Shown: positions 8,130-16,181 of the stretch, in pieces
Position numbering within the stretch: the stretch's first letter is position 1
Layout: the number at the start of each line of letters is the position of its first letter
Origin: Senegalimassilia faecalis
GTDB taxonomy: Bacteria > Actinomycetota > Coriobacteriia > Coriobacteriales > Eggerthellaceae
Reading direction: 5' to 3'
NCBI RefSeq assembly: GCF_004135645.1
Contig: NZ_SDPW01000001.1
Coordinates: 1,736,001-1,800,000, forward strand
DNA length: 64,000 bases
Translations under genes and position numbers: made by a program
Notes under the pieces: generated by a model
Databases searched by the model: none
The model's input: only the letters and a program-made list of their open reading frames with translations
Told to the model about the DNA's origin: nothing

Positions 8130-8297
8130 GGGATGTCCGTAGTCGGACCGCGCCCCGCGCTGCCTTCTGAGGTTGCAACCTATAACGACTACCAACATCA
8201 GCGCTTACTGGTTAAGCCTGGTTTGACTTGCTACTGGCAGACTCGTCGCAATCGCGACTCCATCACCTTCGATGAGTGGGTCGAACTCGACCTTTGG
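8130..8297 (+). pseudogene. Undecaprenyl-phosphate sugar transferase fragment
   Basis: About 55 codons read MSVVGPRPALPSEV, LLVKPGLTCYWQ and FDEWVELDL, which are hallmark motifs of bacterial sugar transferases (WbaP/WcaJ type) that start exopolysaccharide repeat synthesis. Both ends are missing: the left side joins unrelated sequence and the right side joins an IS3 fragment at about 8299. Not functional. It hints that a polysaccharide locus was once nearby or was carried in. Confidence 0.8.
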
Positions 8298-8298
8298 C

Positions 8299-8557
8299 CA
8301 GGTCGATGTCGAAGAAGGGGTGCAGCCCGGACGACTCGGCGATGGAGGGATTCTTCGGCAGGCTCAAGAATGAATTCTTCCACCGTCGGGACTGACCGGG
8401 CGCGACGGTACCCGAGTTCTGCCGAATGCTCGACGCCTATCTGAGATGCTGCAACGAGGAGCGGCCGAAAGAGAAGCTGGGATGGCTGAGCCCGATGCAG
8501 TACCGCAGAAGCTTAGGGCTGGCCGCATAGCCGGTCCAAAGAAACGTCCGCATCCCC
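8299..8557 (+). mobile_element. IS3-family element, 3' remnant
   Basis: The sequence encodes the last 75 or so codons of an IS3 transposase (SMSKKGCSPDDSAMEGFFGRL, later CNEERPKEKLGWLSPM) and ends with the terminal repeat GTCCGCATCCCC at 8546-8557. One in-frame TGA replaces the Trp codon found in the second copy (FHHRDWSG at 16.6 kb). The same element, in opposite orientation, is at 16444-17886; the two differ at several residues. Its right end truncates the xanthine dehydrogenase FAD-subunit gene. Confidence 0.88.
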
Positions 8558-9201
8558 TTACCTTGGACGCTATCGAGGAGACCGACGAGGAATTCCGCAT
8601 CGGCGCCATGGCCGCCCTGCGCCAGATGGAAACCCACGCCGGCCTTGACGCCTATTCCTGCGGCGCCATCAAGGCGGCGTTCCAAGACATCGTTGGCGTG
8701 CAGTTCCGCAACGGCGCTACGCCCGGCGGGAGCCTGTGGCGTCGCATGGGCTTCTCCGACATCGTCACGGCATTTCTTGCCATGGACAGCTACGTCGAGT
8801 TGCACGAAGGCGGCATCGTGCCTCTGGAATGGTTTGTGAACATGCCCTACGACAAGGACATCCTCGTGCGCCTCATCGTCAAGAAGCGCGCCGGCGCGTT
8901 CGCGTACCGGGCCGTGCGCAAGCAGCGCACCGACCTTCTCACGCTCAACTGCATGGCGGCGAAGCTGGGCGACGAATACCGCGTGACGATGGGCGCTCGC
9001 CCGGGTCGTGCCGTGCTTCTGCGCGACGACCAGGACATCCTTGCCGACGGCATCAGCGAGGCAAGCACCGCGGCGTTCGCCGAGCATGCCGCGGGAAGCA
9101 TCCGCGTTTCCGGGAACATGTGGGGCAGCGTCGAGTATCGCCGCGCGCTCGCGCCCGTGCTCGTGCGCCGCGCCCTGCTGATGTTGGGGGAGGTGCGTTA
9201 G
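8558..9201 (+). pseudogene. Xanthine dehydrogenase-type FAD-binding subunit, 5'-truncated
   Basis: After the IS3 end, about 213 codons match the C-terminal part of the molybdenum hydroxylase flavoprotein subunit (CoxM/XdhB type): GATPGGSLWRRMGFSDIVTAFLA, and a C-terminal CO-dehydrogenase-flavoprotein-like region (AEHAAGSIRVSGNMWGS). The N-terminal FAD-binding region is lost. An open frame continues back into the IS3 remnant, but those residues are IS-derived. The stop is immediately followed by the 2Fe-2S subunit gene, as expected for an operon. Confidence 0.75.
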
Positions 9202-9675
9202 ATGGAGGTCAAGATCAAGCTGAACAGCAAAACGGTGGTCGACGACGTCTCCGCCGACATGCTGTTCATCGATTTCGTGCGCGCTCACGGGTGCAAAAGC
9301 GTCAAGCGCGGCTGCGAGACGTCCGCGTGCGGCTTGTGCACGGTGATGCTCGACGACGTGCCCGCGCTGTCCTGCTCCACGTTAGCCGCCCGCGCCGACG
9401 GCCGCAGCGTCTACGCGCTGGAAGGCCTGCAGGCCGAGGCGTCGGAGTTCGTGGGCTTCATCGCCGATCAGGGCACCGAGCAGTGCGGTTTCTGCAACCC
9501 CGGCTTCGTTATGAACACCATCGCGCTGCTGCGCGAGAACCCCGATCCCACCGACGACGAGATCTTGGCGTACCTGAGCGGCAACCTGTGCCGTTGCTCG
9601 GACTACGTGGGCCAACTGCGCGGCATCCGCGCCTTCTTGGATGAAAAGCACGGCAAGGAGGTCGAGCGTGGATAA
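9202..9675 (+). CDS. Molybdenum hydroxylase 2Fe-2S subunit
   Basis: The 157-residue protein has both ferredoxin-like cluster motifs of CoxS/XdhC subunits: CETSACGLCTV with a downstream Cys (LSCS) in the plant-type domain, and CGFC with LCRCSDYV in the helical domain. It passes electrons between the molybdenum cofactor and FAD in xanthine dehydrogenase-type enzymes. It starts directly at the stop of the FAD subunit and overlaps the molybdopterin subunit (GTG 9668) by 8 bp. The gene itself looks intact, but both partners are damaged, so it is unlikely to form an enzyme. Confidence 0.88.
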   Translation: MEVKIKLNSKTVVDDVSADMLFIDFVRAHGCKSVKRGCETSACGLCTVMLDDVPALSCSTLAARADGRSVYALEGLQAEASEFVGFIADQGTEQCGFCNPGFVMNTIALLRENPDPTDDEILAYLSGNLCRCSDYVGQLRGIRAFLDEKHGKEVERG

Positions 9676-11011
9676 GCCTGAATACCGCTCCGTGGGCAAG
9701 TCGGTCCGCAAGAAGGACTCGCTGCAGCTTCTGCTGGGCAAGCCCGTCTACACTGAGGACATCGCGCCCGACGCGCTGGTGGTCAAGCTCCTGCGAAGCC
9801 CCCATGCCAACGCCATGGCGAAGGCCATCGACACGTCCAAGGCGAAGAAGGTGCCTGGCGTGGTGGACGCGTACACCTGGGAGGACGTGCCCGACCAGCG
9901 CTTCTCCAACGCCGGGCAGACCTACCCCGAAACCAGCCCCTACGATCGTCTGGTCATCGATCGGCACGTGCGTTTCGTGGGCGACGTGGTGGCCATCGTG
10001 GCAGCCGAGAGCGAGAAGGCGGCGCAAACGGCCCTTTCGCGCATCAAGGTGGAATATGACGTGCTGGAGCCCGTCCTGGATTTCCGCACCGCGAAGGACA
10101 ACCCCGTGTTGGTGCATCCCGCGTTCGTCACCATGAAGACGGGGCGTCCGGCCCTGTGCGTGTTCTCGCGCAAGGAATCGCAAACCTGCGGGTCGCCGCG
10201 CCACGAGATGGAGGTCAAGGTCCGCCTGGGCGCCAACGAAGACGGCCGCATCCGCGCGCTCGAGGTTACCACGCTGTCGAACTCGGGCGCCTACGGCGAG
10301 CACGGCTGGGCCACGGTCGGCCTGACCGGCCACAAGTCCATCCCGCTCTACCCCGGCTCGCTCGAGGCGTTCAAGTTCGACGCGAACGTGGTGTACACGA
10401 ACATGCAGCCGTCCGGCGCGTGCCGCGGCTTCGGTGCCACGCAGGGCCAGTTCGCCGTGGAGAGCGCCGTCAACGAGCTGGCGGCGAAGCTGGGTCGCGA
10501 CCCGGTGGAGCTGCGCGAGCAGAACATGGTGCGCGAGGGCATGGCGATGCCCGCCTACTTCGGCGAGGTGGCCAACGCCTGCGCCCTGGACCGCCGCATG
10601 CAGCATTGCAGCGACATGTTCGGGTGGAAGGAGAAGTTCCCCGTACGCGACATGGGCAACGGCAAGGTGCGCGCCGCCGGCATCGCCATGTCCATGCAAG
10701 GTTCGGGTATCTCCGGCATCGACGTGGGCTCGGTCACCGTCAAGCTCAACGACGACGGGGGATACATGCTGCTCATCGCCGCGGCCGACATGGGCACGGG
10801 TTGCGACACCATCCTGGCCCAGATGGTCGCCGAGCATATGGAATGCCCCGTGGAGGCCGTGAGCGTGTTCGGTGCGAAGTCCATTAGCGAGATCGTCATG
10901 AACACGCCGGCTCCGGCGTTGGCGCAGGCCATCTAACGGGCAACGGGCGTGTGGCATCGCGAGCTGCCCATCCTTCCCGAGCGCATTTTGTTGGCGAAAC
11001 CTGAGGAGTAA
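9668..11011 (+). pseudogene. Molybdenum hydroxylase molybdopterin subunit, degraded
   Basis: The frame from GTG 9668 shows typical xanthine dehydrogenase large-subunit segments (LLGKPVYTEDIAPDALVVKLL, PSGACRGFGATQGQFAVE, VELREQNMVREG). Family members have about 750-770 residues, but only 423 codons precede a stop. A block of roughly 100 residues is missing after NPVLVHPAF (about 10125), where GRPALCVF follows at once, and a larger block is missing after VSVFGAKS (about 10880). A TAA at 10934-10936 stands where a Tyr codon is usual; beyond it the frame continues RATGVWHRELPILPERI to a natural stop at 11011. Three independent lesions make this a pseudogene. Confidence 0.8.
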
Positions 11012-11025
11012 GCATTCTAAGCAGC

Positions 11026-11686
11026 TTGCTACATATCCAGCGTGGGCTTACGGCCATCATCGGCAGTGGCGGCAAGTCCACGCTTTTGCGCGCCTTGGCC
11101 GAGGAGCTGTCGCGCGATGCGCGCGTGATCGTGGCCACCAGCACGAAGATGCACGTGCCCGACTGGTGCCCCGTGGTGCTGGGCGCGTCGCTCGATGACG
11201 TGCGGATGGCGCTTTGCGAAGCCTCCATCGTGTGCGCGGGCTCCATCCATCTGCCCATGGGGAAGCTGGCCGAGCCGCGGGCGGCGTTTTCCGACCTGGT
11301 CTGTTCGGCGGACTATGTGCTGGTGGAGGCGGACGGGGCGAAAACGCTCCCGCTGAAGGCGCATGCCGAGCACGAGCCGGTCATCCCCGCGTGCGCAGGG
11401 CGGACGGTGTGCGTGGTCGGGGTCGACGGCTTAGGCGCCCCCCGTCTTGCAGACGTGCCACCGTCCGCAGCGATTCGCGCAGCTGGCCGGCGTTTCCGTC
11501 GACGATGCGGTCACGCCCGAGGCGGTGGCGGCGGTGCTGCGCGCCGAGGGGCTTCATGACGTGGTTTTGATCAACAAGGTGGAGACCGCCGCCGACTGGC
11601 GGGCGGCGCAGCGCATCGCGGCGCTATGCGAGACGCCGGTGGTGGCGGGAAACCTTTGGAGGGACGATCTTCGATGTTTGCGGTGA
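11026..11686 (+). pseudogene. yqeC: YqeC-like selenium-dependent hydroxylase accessory protein, frameshifted
   Basis: From the TTG at 11026 the protein reads as YqeC: P-loop GSGGKST, then VLVEADGAKTLPLKAH and VVGVDGLG. At the six-C run in GGCGCCCCCCGT (about 11435) the frame changes. In the next frame the family pattern continues (TCHRPQRFAQLAGVSVDDAVTPEAV, then LINKVETAADW). Removing one C restores a continuous reading (GLGAPVLQTCHRPQRF). It is either a one-base insertion or a sequencing/assembly error in the homopolymer. The gene lies with yqeB and the hydroxylase subunits, the usual neighbourhood. Confidence 0.75.
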
Positions 11687-12222
11687 TCCGCGGCGCCGGC
11701 GATATCGCCGGCGCCATCGCGCCGCGCCTTGTGCGATGCGGCGCTTCCGTGCTTATGACCGAGATAGAGCAGCCTTTGACGGTACGCCGCACCGTTGCCT
11801 TCAGCGAAGCTGTTCGCGTGGGGAAAGCCCAGGTGGAAGGTGCGACGGCCGTGCGGGCGCAGGACGTTTCCCATGCCTTGGGGCTGCTTTCCGGCGAAGG
11901 GGTCGTCCCCGTTCTGGTGGACCCCGCGTGCGCGTGCGTCAAGGACGTGGCGCCCGACGCGGTGGTCGATGCCGTGTTGGCCAAGCGCAACCTGGGCACT
12001 TCCATGGATATGGCGCCCATCGTCGTCGGGGTCGGCCCGGGCTTCACCGCGGGCGTGGATTGCCATGTCGTGGTGGAAATCGTGCGCGGGCATACCCTGG
12101 GCCGCACGCATTACGAGGGGTCGGCGTTGTCGAACACCGCGGTCCCCGGCCTTGTGGGCGGCTTTGCGGGTGGCGTGCTTGAGACCATCCTTCATGTAGG
12201 CGGAACGTTTTCGGCTCGATAG
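11674..12222 (+). CDS. yqeB: YqeB-like molybdenum hydroxylase accessory protein, short
   Basis: The 182 residues match the N-terminal part of the YqeB (EF2563) family, a cofactor-maturation protein of selenium-dependent molybdenum hydroxylases: VIRGAGDIAGAIAPRLVRCG, TEIEQPLTVRRTVAFSEAV, DMAPIVVGVGPGFTAGVDCH, VVVEIVRGHTLGR. Family proteins are about 260-270 residues; here the end (GLVGGFAGGVLETILHVGGTFSAR) diverges and the C-terminal third is absent, so this copy is probably also truncated. The start ATG 11674 overlaps the end of yqeC by 13 bp. Confidence 0.65.
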   Translation: MFAVIRGAGDIAGAIAPRLVRCGASVLMTEIEQPLTVRRTVAFSEAVRVGKAQVEGATAVRAQDVSHALGLLSGEGVVPVLVDPACACVKDVAPDAVVDAVLAKRNLGTSMDMAPIVVGVGPGFTAGVDCHVVVEIVRGHTLGRTHYEGSALSNTAVPGLVGGFAGGVLETILHVGGTFSAR

Positions 12223-12278
12223 GGCGTGAGGCGTTAAGCTGCTGCGATGGCCTGCCACAATCTGGCGAAGGCGTCGCG

Positions 12279-13016
12279 CTAAGCCGCGCCATCGGGAGAT
12301 GGCGTCGGGCGCGAAGGCGCATCAGGGTGTTCCGGCCATGGCGGCGGATCGATCACCGTCATGTCAAGGCGAAGCGTTTGGGCGATAAGCGTTGCAAGCT
12401 CGTCGTCGGTGATGTCGGGCTTGGCCTTCATCATCCCCGCTAACCCGAATATGAGCAGGCCGAACGTTTCGGGGATCAGCTGGATCTCGATGGTTCGGTA
12501 CGCCATGTACTCGGACACGATGTAGTTCTGGATGCATGTCACCACCTCGCGGACGGCCTGCGTGGCGAAGCGGTCGCGCAGGCCGAGCTCCTCGAGCACG
12601 GAGAACATCGGGCGAGGGTCGCCCGATGCGGTGTAGAGCGCGCGTCGCAGCATGGACACGCAGTTTTTCAGTTCCGAGGGGGTTTCGCCGAACGCGCGCA
12701 GCTCGTTCCAGGTGGACACGCTTTCGACCAGATCCTCAAGATAGTCCTCGATCACGGCGTCGGTGACGGCTTGCTTGTCGGGGAAGTAATAGTACAGAAG
12801 GCTGCGCGCCACGCCGGCCTTGCGTGCGATGGCGGCCATGCTGGTGGCGGCGACCCCTTCGGTTTCGTAAAGCTCGCGCGCCGCCAACATGATGTCGCCG
12901 GCGGTGCCTTCAAGTCGTGCGCTTTGCCTGACCTGCCGCGTGACGGGGTGCGGCAGGTCAGGATCGAATCCGGGTAACGGCTTGCTGTCCAGTGCAGACA
13001 CGGGGCTCCTTCGCAT
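12279..13016 (-). CDS. TetR-family transcriptional regulator
   Basis: The 245-residue protein has a TetR DNA-binding domain after a 35-residue N-terminal extension: GDIMLAARELYETEGVAATSMAAIARKAGVARSLLYYYFPDK (about 39-80), with the typical LYYYF recognition end. The C-terminal ligand domain is not recognisable to a specific subfamily. It lies 48 bp downstream of the partial DUF5692 copy on the same strand, so it may be co-transcribed with the DUF5692-like gene. Candidate targets are the shared intergenic region in front of the RidA gene, where an inverted repeat overlaps a -35 box. Confidence 0.88.
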   Translation of the reverse strand: MRRSPVSALDSKPLPGFDPDLPHPVTRQVRQSARLEGTAGDIMLAARELYETEGVAATSMAAIARKAGVARSLLYYYFPDKQAVTDAVIEDYLEDLVESVSTWNELRAFGETPSELKNCVSMLRRALYTASGDPRPMFSVLEELGLRDRFATQAVREVVTCIQNYIVSEYMAYRTIEIQLIPETFGLLIFGLAGMMKAKPDITDDELATLIAQTLRLDMTVIDPPPWPEHPDAPSRPTPSPDGAA

Positions 13017-13064
13017 GTTGGGAAGCCGCCGCGCTGCGTGCGCTAAGGCGCGGTTCGCTGTAGA

Positions 13065-13301
13065 TCAGCGGTTTTCCTCGACGACCTCTCGATAGCTCTT
13101 CGTGTCATTATAGAGCTCGTCTTTAAGCGGGTTAAGGCGCCGTGCGCGGATTCGGCGTAGCTGGTAGGCGGCAAGGGCCGCATTGGCGATGAGCGCCACC
13201 AGGCTGACGGCGAAGAACGCGTTCGGGTTGTGGGTCGTGGGGATCTCGGCGAATGTTACGGGCGCTCCACCAGGGTTTTGACGCGGCCCTTCTCGTCCCA
13301 T
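13065..13301 (-). pseudogene. Partial tandem copy of the DUF5692-like gene (C-terminal part)
   Basis: The 78-codon frame overlaps the end of the DUF5692-like gene. Its last 55 residues (NPNAFFAVSLVALIANAALAAY, then LNPLKDELYND) align with the end of that protein (NPAAHMTISVIALIFNAGVFIY, then RNPFKQELYID). It contains one membrane helix and the conserved basic-to-acidic tail. The N-terminal helices are missing and the apparent start lies inside the preceding gene, so it looks like a remnant of a duplicated gene; expression as a small membrane protein is possible. Confidence 0.55.
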
Positions 13302-14278
13302 GCGGCCGCGTAGCCGAACTCCTCCAGGTTAGCCAGCGCTGCCTCGCGTTGACCCTCGGGAACGTCGATGCTCTCGAGGTACACCCTGCGGAAGCGCGGG
13401 TTGTCGATGTAGAGCTCCTGCTTGAAGGGGTTGCGCTTCTTGCCGAAGATCGTGTAGGCCTGGTAGATGAACACGCCCGCGTTGAAGATGAGCGCGATGA
13501 CCGAGATGGTCATGTGGGCTGCAGGGTTGTTGGTGGAATGGACCACGAACGCCGGATGCAGGAAGAACCAGGGGATGGTCATGGTGACGATCATGTTCAC
13601 GGCAAGCGTGCGGACGCGGTGCTGTGCGTAGGCGCCGCGCTTGATGAAGAACGCCGGGATGGTGCAGGCTGCCAGAAGCACCAGGCCGCAGTACATGGAG
13701 CGGTCGGAGACGCTGTTGTAGGTGTAGGCGAAGTTCCACAGGTCGTAGCCGATGATCCAGAACCACAGCTGATCGGGCCAGACGTAGTCCTTCTTCTTAC
13801 CGCGGCTGACGATGATGCCGAAGAAGCCGCAGATGCAGATGGCGTTCAAGATGCCGGCGATGCCGTTCATGACGTTCCACGGGCCGCCGACCACCATGTA
13901 GCCGTCAACGATGCCGTTGACGCCCGTGAGCTGGAAGTCGCGGATACATGCCTCAAGGATGTTGATGGCGAAGATGATGGGCGGTATGCAGACGATGTAC
14001 TTCTTCTGGAAGGCGGGGAAGTAGACGATCAGCCAGCCCAAGACCGCTCCGGCTAAGCACGAGTAGGTCTTCACCCACTGGAACCAGGTGCCGGCGCCCG
14101 TGCCCTCGACCGCGGTATGGGGCCAGACGAAGACGGTCAGAACGACCGGTAGCGCGATGAATATGACCGCGCCGACCCATTTGTTCAAGCGCGATAGCTC
14201 GTTCATGCCGATCAGAAATGCCAGGTACAGCAAAACGCTCACGCACGCCGTTGCCGATAGCGGCTCGTAGAAAAACAT
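13256..14278 (-). CDS. DUF5692-like multi-pass membrane protein
   Basis: The 340-residue protein starts at ATG 14278, preceded by GGAGGGA. It shows about nine hydrophobic helices (for example CVSVLLYLAFLIGMNEL, WVGAVIFIALPVVLTVFVW, FWIIGYDLWNFAYTY) and ends in a soluble tail of about 60 residues. The sequence resembles the DUF5692 family of gut Coriobacteriia; no biochemical function is known to me. It is divergently placed from the three-domain RidA gene with a 489-bp shared control region, and is followed by a partial copy of itself and a TetR gene. Confidence 0.75.
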   Translation of the reverse strand: MFFYEPLSATACVSVLLYLAFLIGMNELSRLNKWVGAVIFIALPVVLTVFVWPHTAVEGTGAGTWFQWVKTYSCLAGAVLGWLIVYFPAFQKKYIVCIPPIIFAINILEACIRDFQLTGVNGIVDGYMVVGGPWNVMNGIAGILNAICICGFFGIIVSRGKKKDYVWPDQLWFWIIGYDLWNFAYTYNSVSDRSMYCGLVLLAACTIPAFFIKRGAYAQHRVRTLAVNMIVTMTIPWFFLHPAFVVHSTNNPAAHMTISVIALIFNAGVFIYQAYTIFGKKRNPFKQELYIDNPRFRRVYLESIDVPEGQREAALANLEEFGYAAAWDEKGRVKTLVERP

Positions 14279-14767
14279 GGTGAATCCCTCCTCCTTGTAT
14301 GCTTGCAGGCCGTCCGGGGCGCCGTTCGGCACTCTTGCGATGGCGTGCATCCGGCTTCGGCCCGCTCCCTTCGGTGAGAGTGTAGCAAGGGCTTTTTCCG
14401 TTGGTTTGACGGTTCGCTCTTGATTCGTCAGGGATGGGCTTCGACGGCAAGCGGCTGTTTTTCGCCGGGAAACGTGATTGACGGAACGGTAACGGTTGGA
14501 AAAATCTGTGCAGAAAAAGGCATTGATTGGTATGCGGAATGAACAGGGTTTCGCTGGAAAATACGCGCGAAACATAAGGATTATGGGATCGGGCAATCAT
14601 TTTTCCGCTTAGATTCCCGGGATTCAACCGATAGAAGCCGGCAACGAATTTGCTGAAAATCGATTGACAATGACAATCGTCGTCACGTTTAATGCGCTGA
14701 GACGCAAGTCGTGGGAAAACGTATTTGCGCAACCTCATTGAAGGCTGTCAACAGAAAGGGTATTGCC
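14279..14767. other. Divergent control region between DUF5692-like and RidA genes
   Basis: A 489-bp stretch without a credible gene. It is more AT-rich than its surroundings from about 14480 on, and carries the RidA-side promoter (14664-14693) and an inverted repeat. No promoter for the leftward gene could be chosen with confidence. Confidence 0.6.
14661..14693 (+). promoter_or_regulatory. Promoter of the RidA gene with overlapping inverted repeat
   Basis: TTGACA (14664-14669) and TTTAAT (14688-14693) are separated by 18 bp, a good housekeeping-type promoter 75 bp before the start codon. The inverted repeat CGATTG (14661-14666) with CAATCG (14674-14679) covers the -35 box, so a repressor bound there would block transcription. 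The nearby TetR protein is one candidate. Confidence 0.6.
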
Positions 14768-16033
14768 ATGGCGGATAACGTGGTAGTGGCAAGGAACACC
14801 GAGAACGCACCGAAGTGCCCGATGTGCTCTCAGACCGTCGCTTTCTCCCATTACAACAACCTCTCGGCCCAGCTGCCCGTCGATCCTAGGACCGGCGCTA
14901 TCGTCGAGGGCGGTGTCAAGGAGCAGGCAGAGCAGTGCTTCCGCAACATCGCAGCCATCGTTGCGAGCATTGATCATGACCTGAACGACGTCGTTCGTGT
15001 CACCATCTTCGTCAAGGACATCATGGACCTCGACGCTGTGGAGAGGGCTTACAAGTCCTTCTTCACCACCTACGTGCCCGCCCGCACCATCGTTGCCGTC
15101 AACGATCTGCCCATGGGCGCCCTGGTCCAGGTTGAGGCTCTGCTCACCAACGGCGAAGGCACCATCCCGAACGAGCCTCAGGCCGGCGATCTGGTCAAGT
15201 ACGCCAACAACACCCACAACGCCCCGTTCGACGCAATGTCCACGCAGTCCGTGGCGTTCTCCCACTACAACAACATCACCGCTCAGCTGCCGATCGATCC
15301 GGTTTCCAACCAGATCGTCATGGGCGGCGTGCAGGAGCAGACCGCTCAGTGCCTGAAGAACATCAAGGCCGTCCTGACCGCCATGGATGTTCCGTTCGAC
15401 GATATCGTCAAGGTCACCGTCTTCCTGAAGGACCTCGGCGACGTCGAGGCCATGAACGAGATCTACAAGCGCTTCTTCCCGGATTCGGGCATCGCCCGCG
15501 CCGTCAACTACCTGCCGGCCCGCACCGTGGTCGAGGTCGCCGACCTGCCGCAGCATGCGCTCGTGCAGATCGAGGCCGTGTGCTCCCACGGCGACGGCAC
15601 CCCGCCGCAGGCCGTCGAGGCCCGTCATGGCCTGATCATCGAGGCCAACAACATCGCCGACGCTCCGAAGGACGAGCTGTCCTCCCAGACCGTGGCGTTC
15701 TCCCACTACAACAACATCTCCGCCCAGCTCGGCATCGACCCGGCTACGGGCGCGCTGGTCGCCGGCGGCGTGAAGGCCGAGACCGAGCAGGCTCTCAAGA
15801 ACATCAAGGCCATCATCGAGAGCGTCGACCATGCCCTGGAGGACTGCGTCAAGGTGAACATCTTCGTGAAGGACATGAACGACATGGACGCCGTCAACGA
15901 GGTGTACGCTCGGTTCTTCCCCGAGGGAACCCCCGCTCGTCGCGTGGTCGGCGTTGCGAACCTGCCCATGGGTGCCGCCATCCAGATCGACGCCATCTTC
16001 GGCAACTTCGAGGGCACCCCGCCGATCGCCTAA
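14768..16033 (+). CDS. Three-domain RidA (YjgF/UK114) protein
   Basis: The 421-residue protein consists of three tandem RidA domains of about 130-140 residues (roughly 15-135, 155-275, 300-420), each introduced by a QTVAFSHYNN- or QSVAFSHYNN-like block. RidA proteins hydrolyse reactive enamine/imine intermediates and work as homotrimers of single domains. The catalytic Arg (PAR or AR before TIV/TVV/RVV) is present in all three; the acidic residue after the last strand is Glu, Glu and Asp. A single chain could therefore form a whole trimer. Start ATG 14768 follows AGAAAGGG; a terminator follows. Function as imine deaminase is inferred from the family only. Confidence 0.9.
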   Translation: MADNVVVARNTENAPKCPMCSQTVAFSHYNNLSAQLPVDPRTGAIVEGGVKEQAEQCFRNIAAIVASIDHDLNDVVRVTIFVKDIMDLDAVERAYKSFFTTYVPARTIVAVNDLPMGALVQVEALLTNGEGTIPNEPQAGDLVKYANNTHNAPFDAMSTQSVAFSHYNNITAQLPIDPVSNQIVMGGVQEQTAQCLKNIKAVLTAMDVPFDDIVKVTVFLKDLGDVEAMNEIYKRFFPDSGIARAVNYLPARTVVEVADLPQHALVQIEAVCSHGDGTPPQAVEARHGLIIEANNIADAPKDELSSQTVAFSHYNNISAQLGIDPATGALVAGGVKAETEQALKNIKAIIESVDHALEDCVKVNIFVKDMNDMDAVNEVYARFFPEGTPARRVVGVANLPMGAAIQIDAIFGNFEGTPPIA

Positions 16034-16082
16034 CGAATCATCTGCGGATCCTTGTCGATCATCGGTCAACCGATGGTTTTGG

Positions 16083-16112
16083 AAAGGGAACGGGTTTTCG
16101 CCCGTTCCCTTT
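16083..16112 (+). terminator. Terminator of the RidA gene
   Basis: Perfect 12-bp stem AAAGGGAACGGG/CCCGTTCCCTTT with a 6-nt loop, followed by CTTGC. It lies 50 bp after the stop. Confidence 0.85.
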
Positions 16113-16181
16113 CTTGCATTTGGGGAAGGTTTGAGCGCGGGCGCGCGTTGCGGCTATGGATGGCTGATAGCTTGAGCGTAC

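Noticed and set aside
8446-9201. Apparent 251-residue protein joining IS3 end and FAD subunit
   Set aside because: The first 37 codons are IS3 sequence in an alternative frame; only the part after 8557 belongs to the hydroxylase.
14735-16069. 444-residue minus-strand frame opposite the RidA gene
   Set aside because: Mirror of the three RidA repeats with skewed composition (Asp, Val, Gly, His); no family match and no ribosome site.
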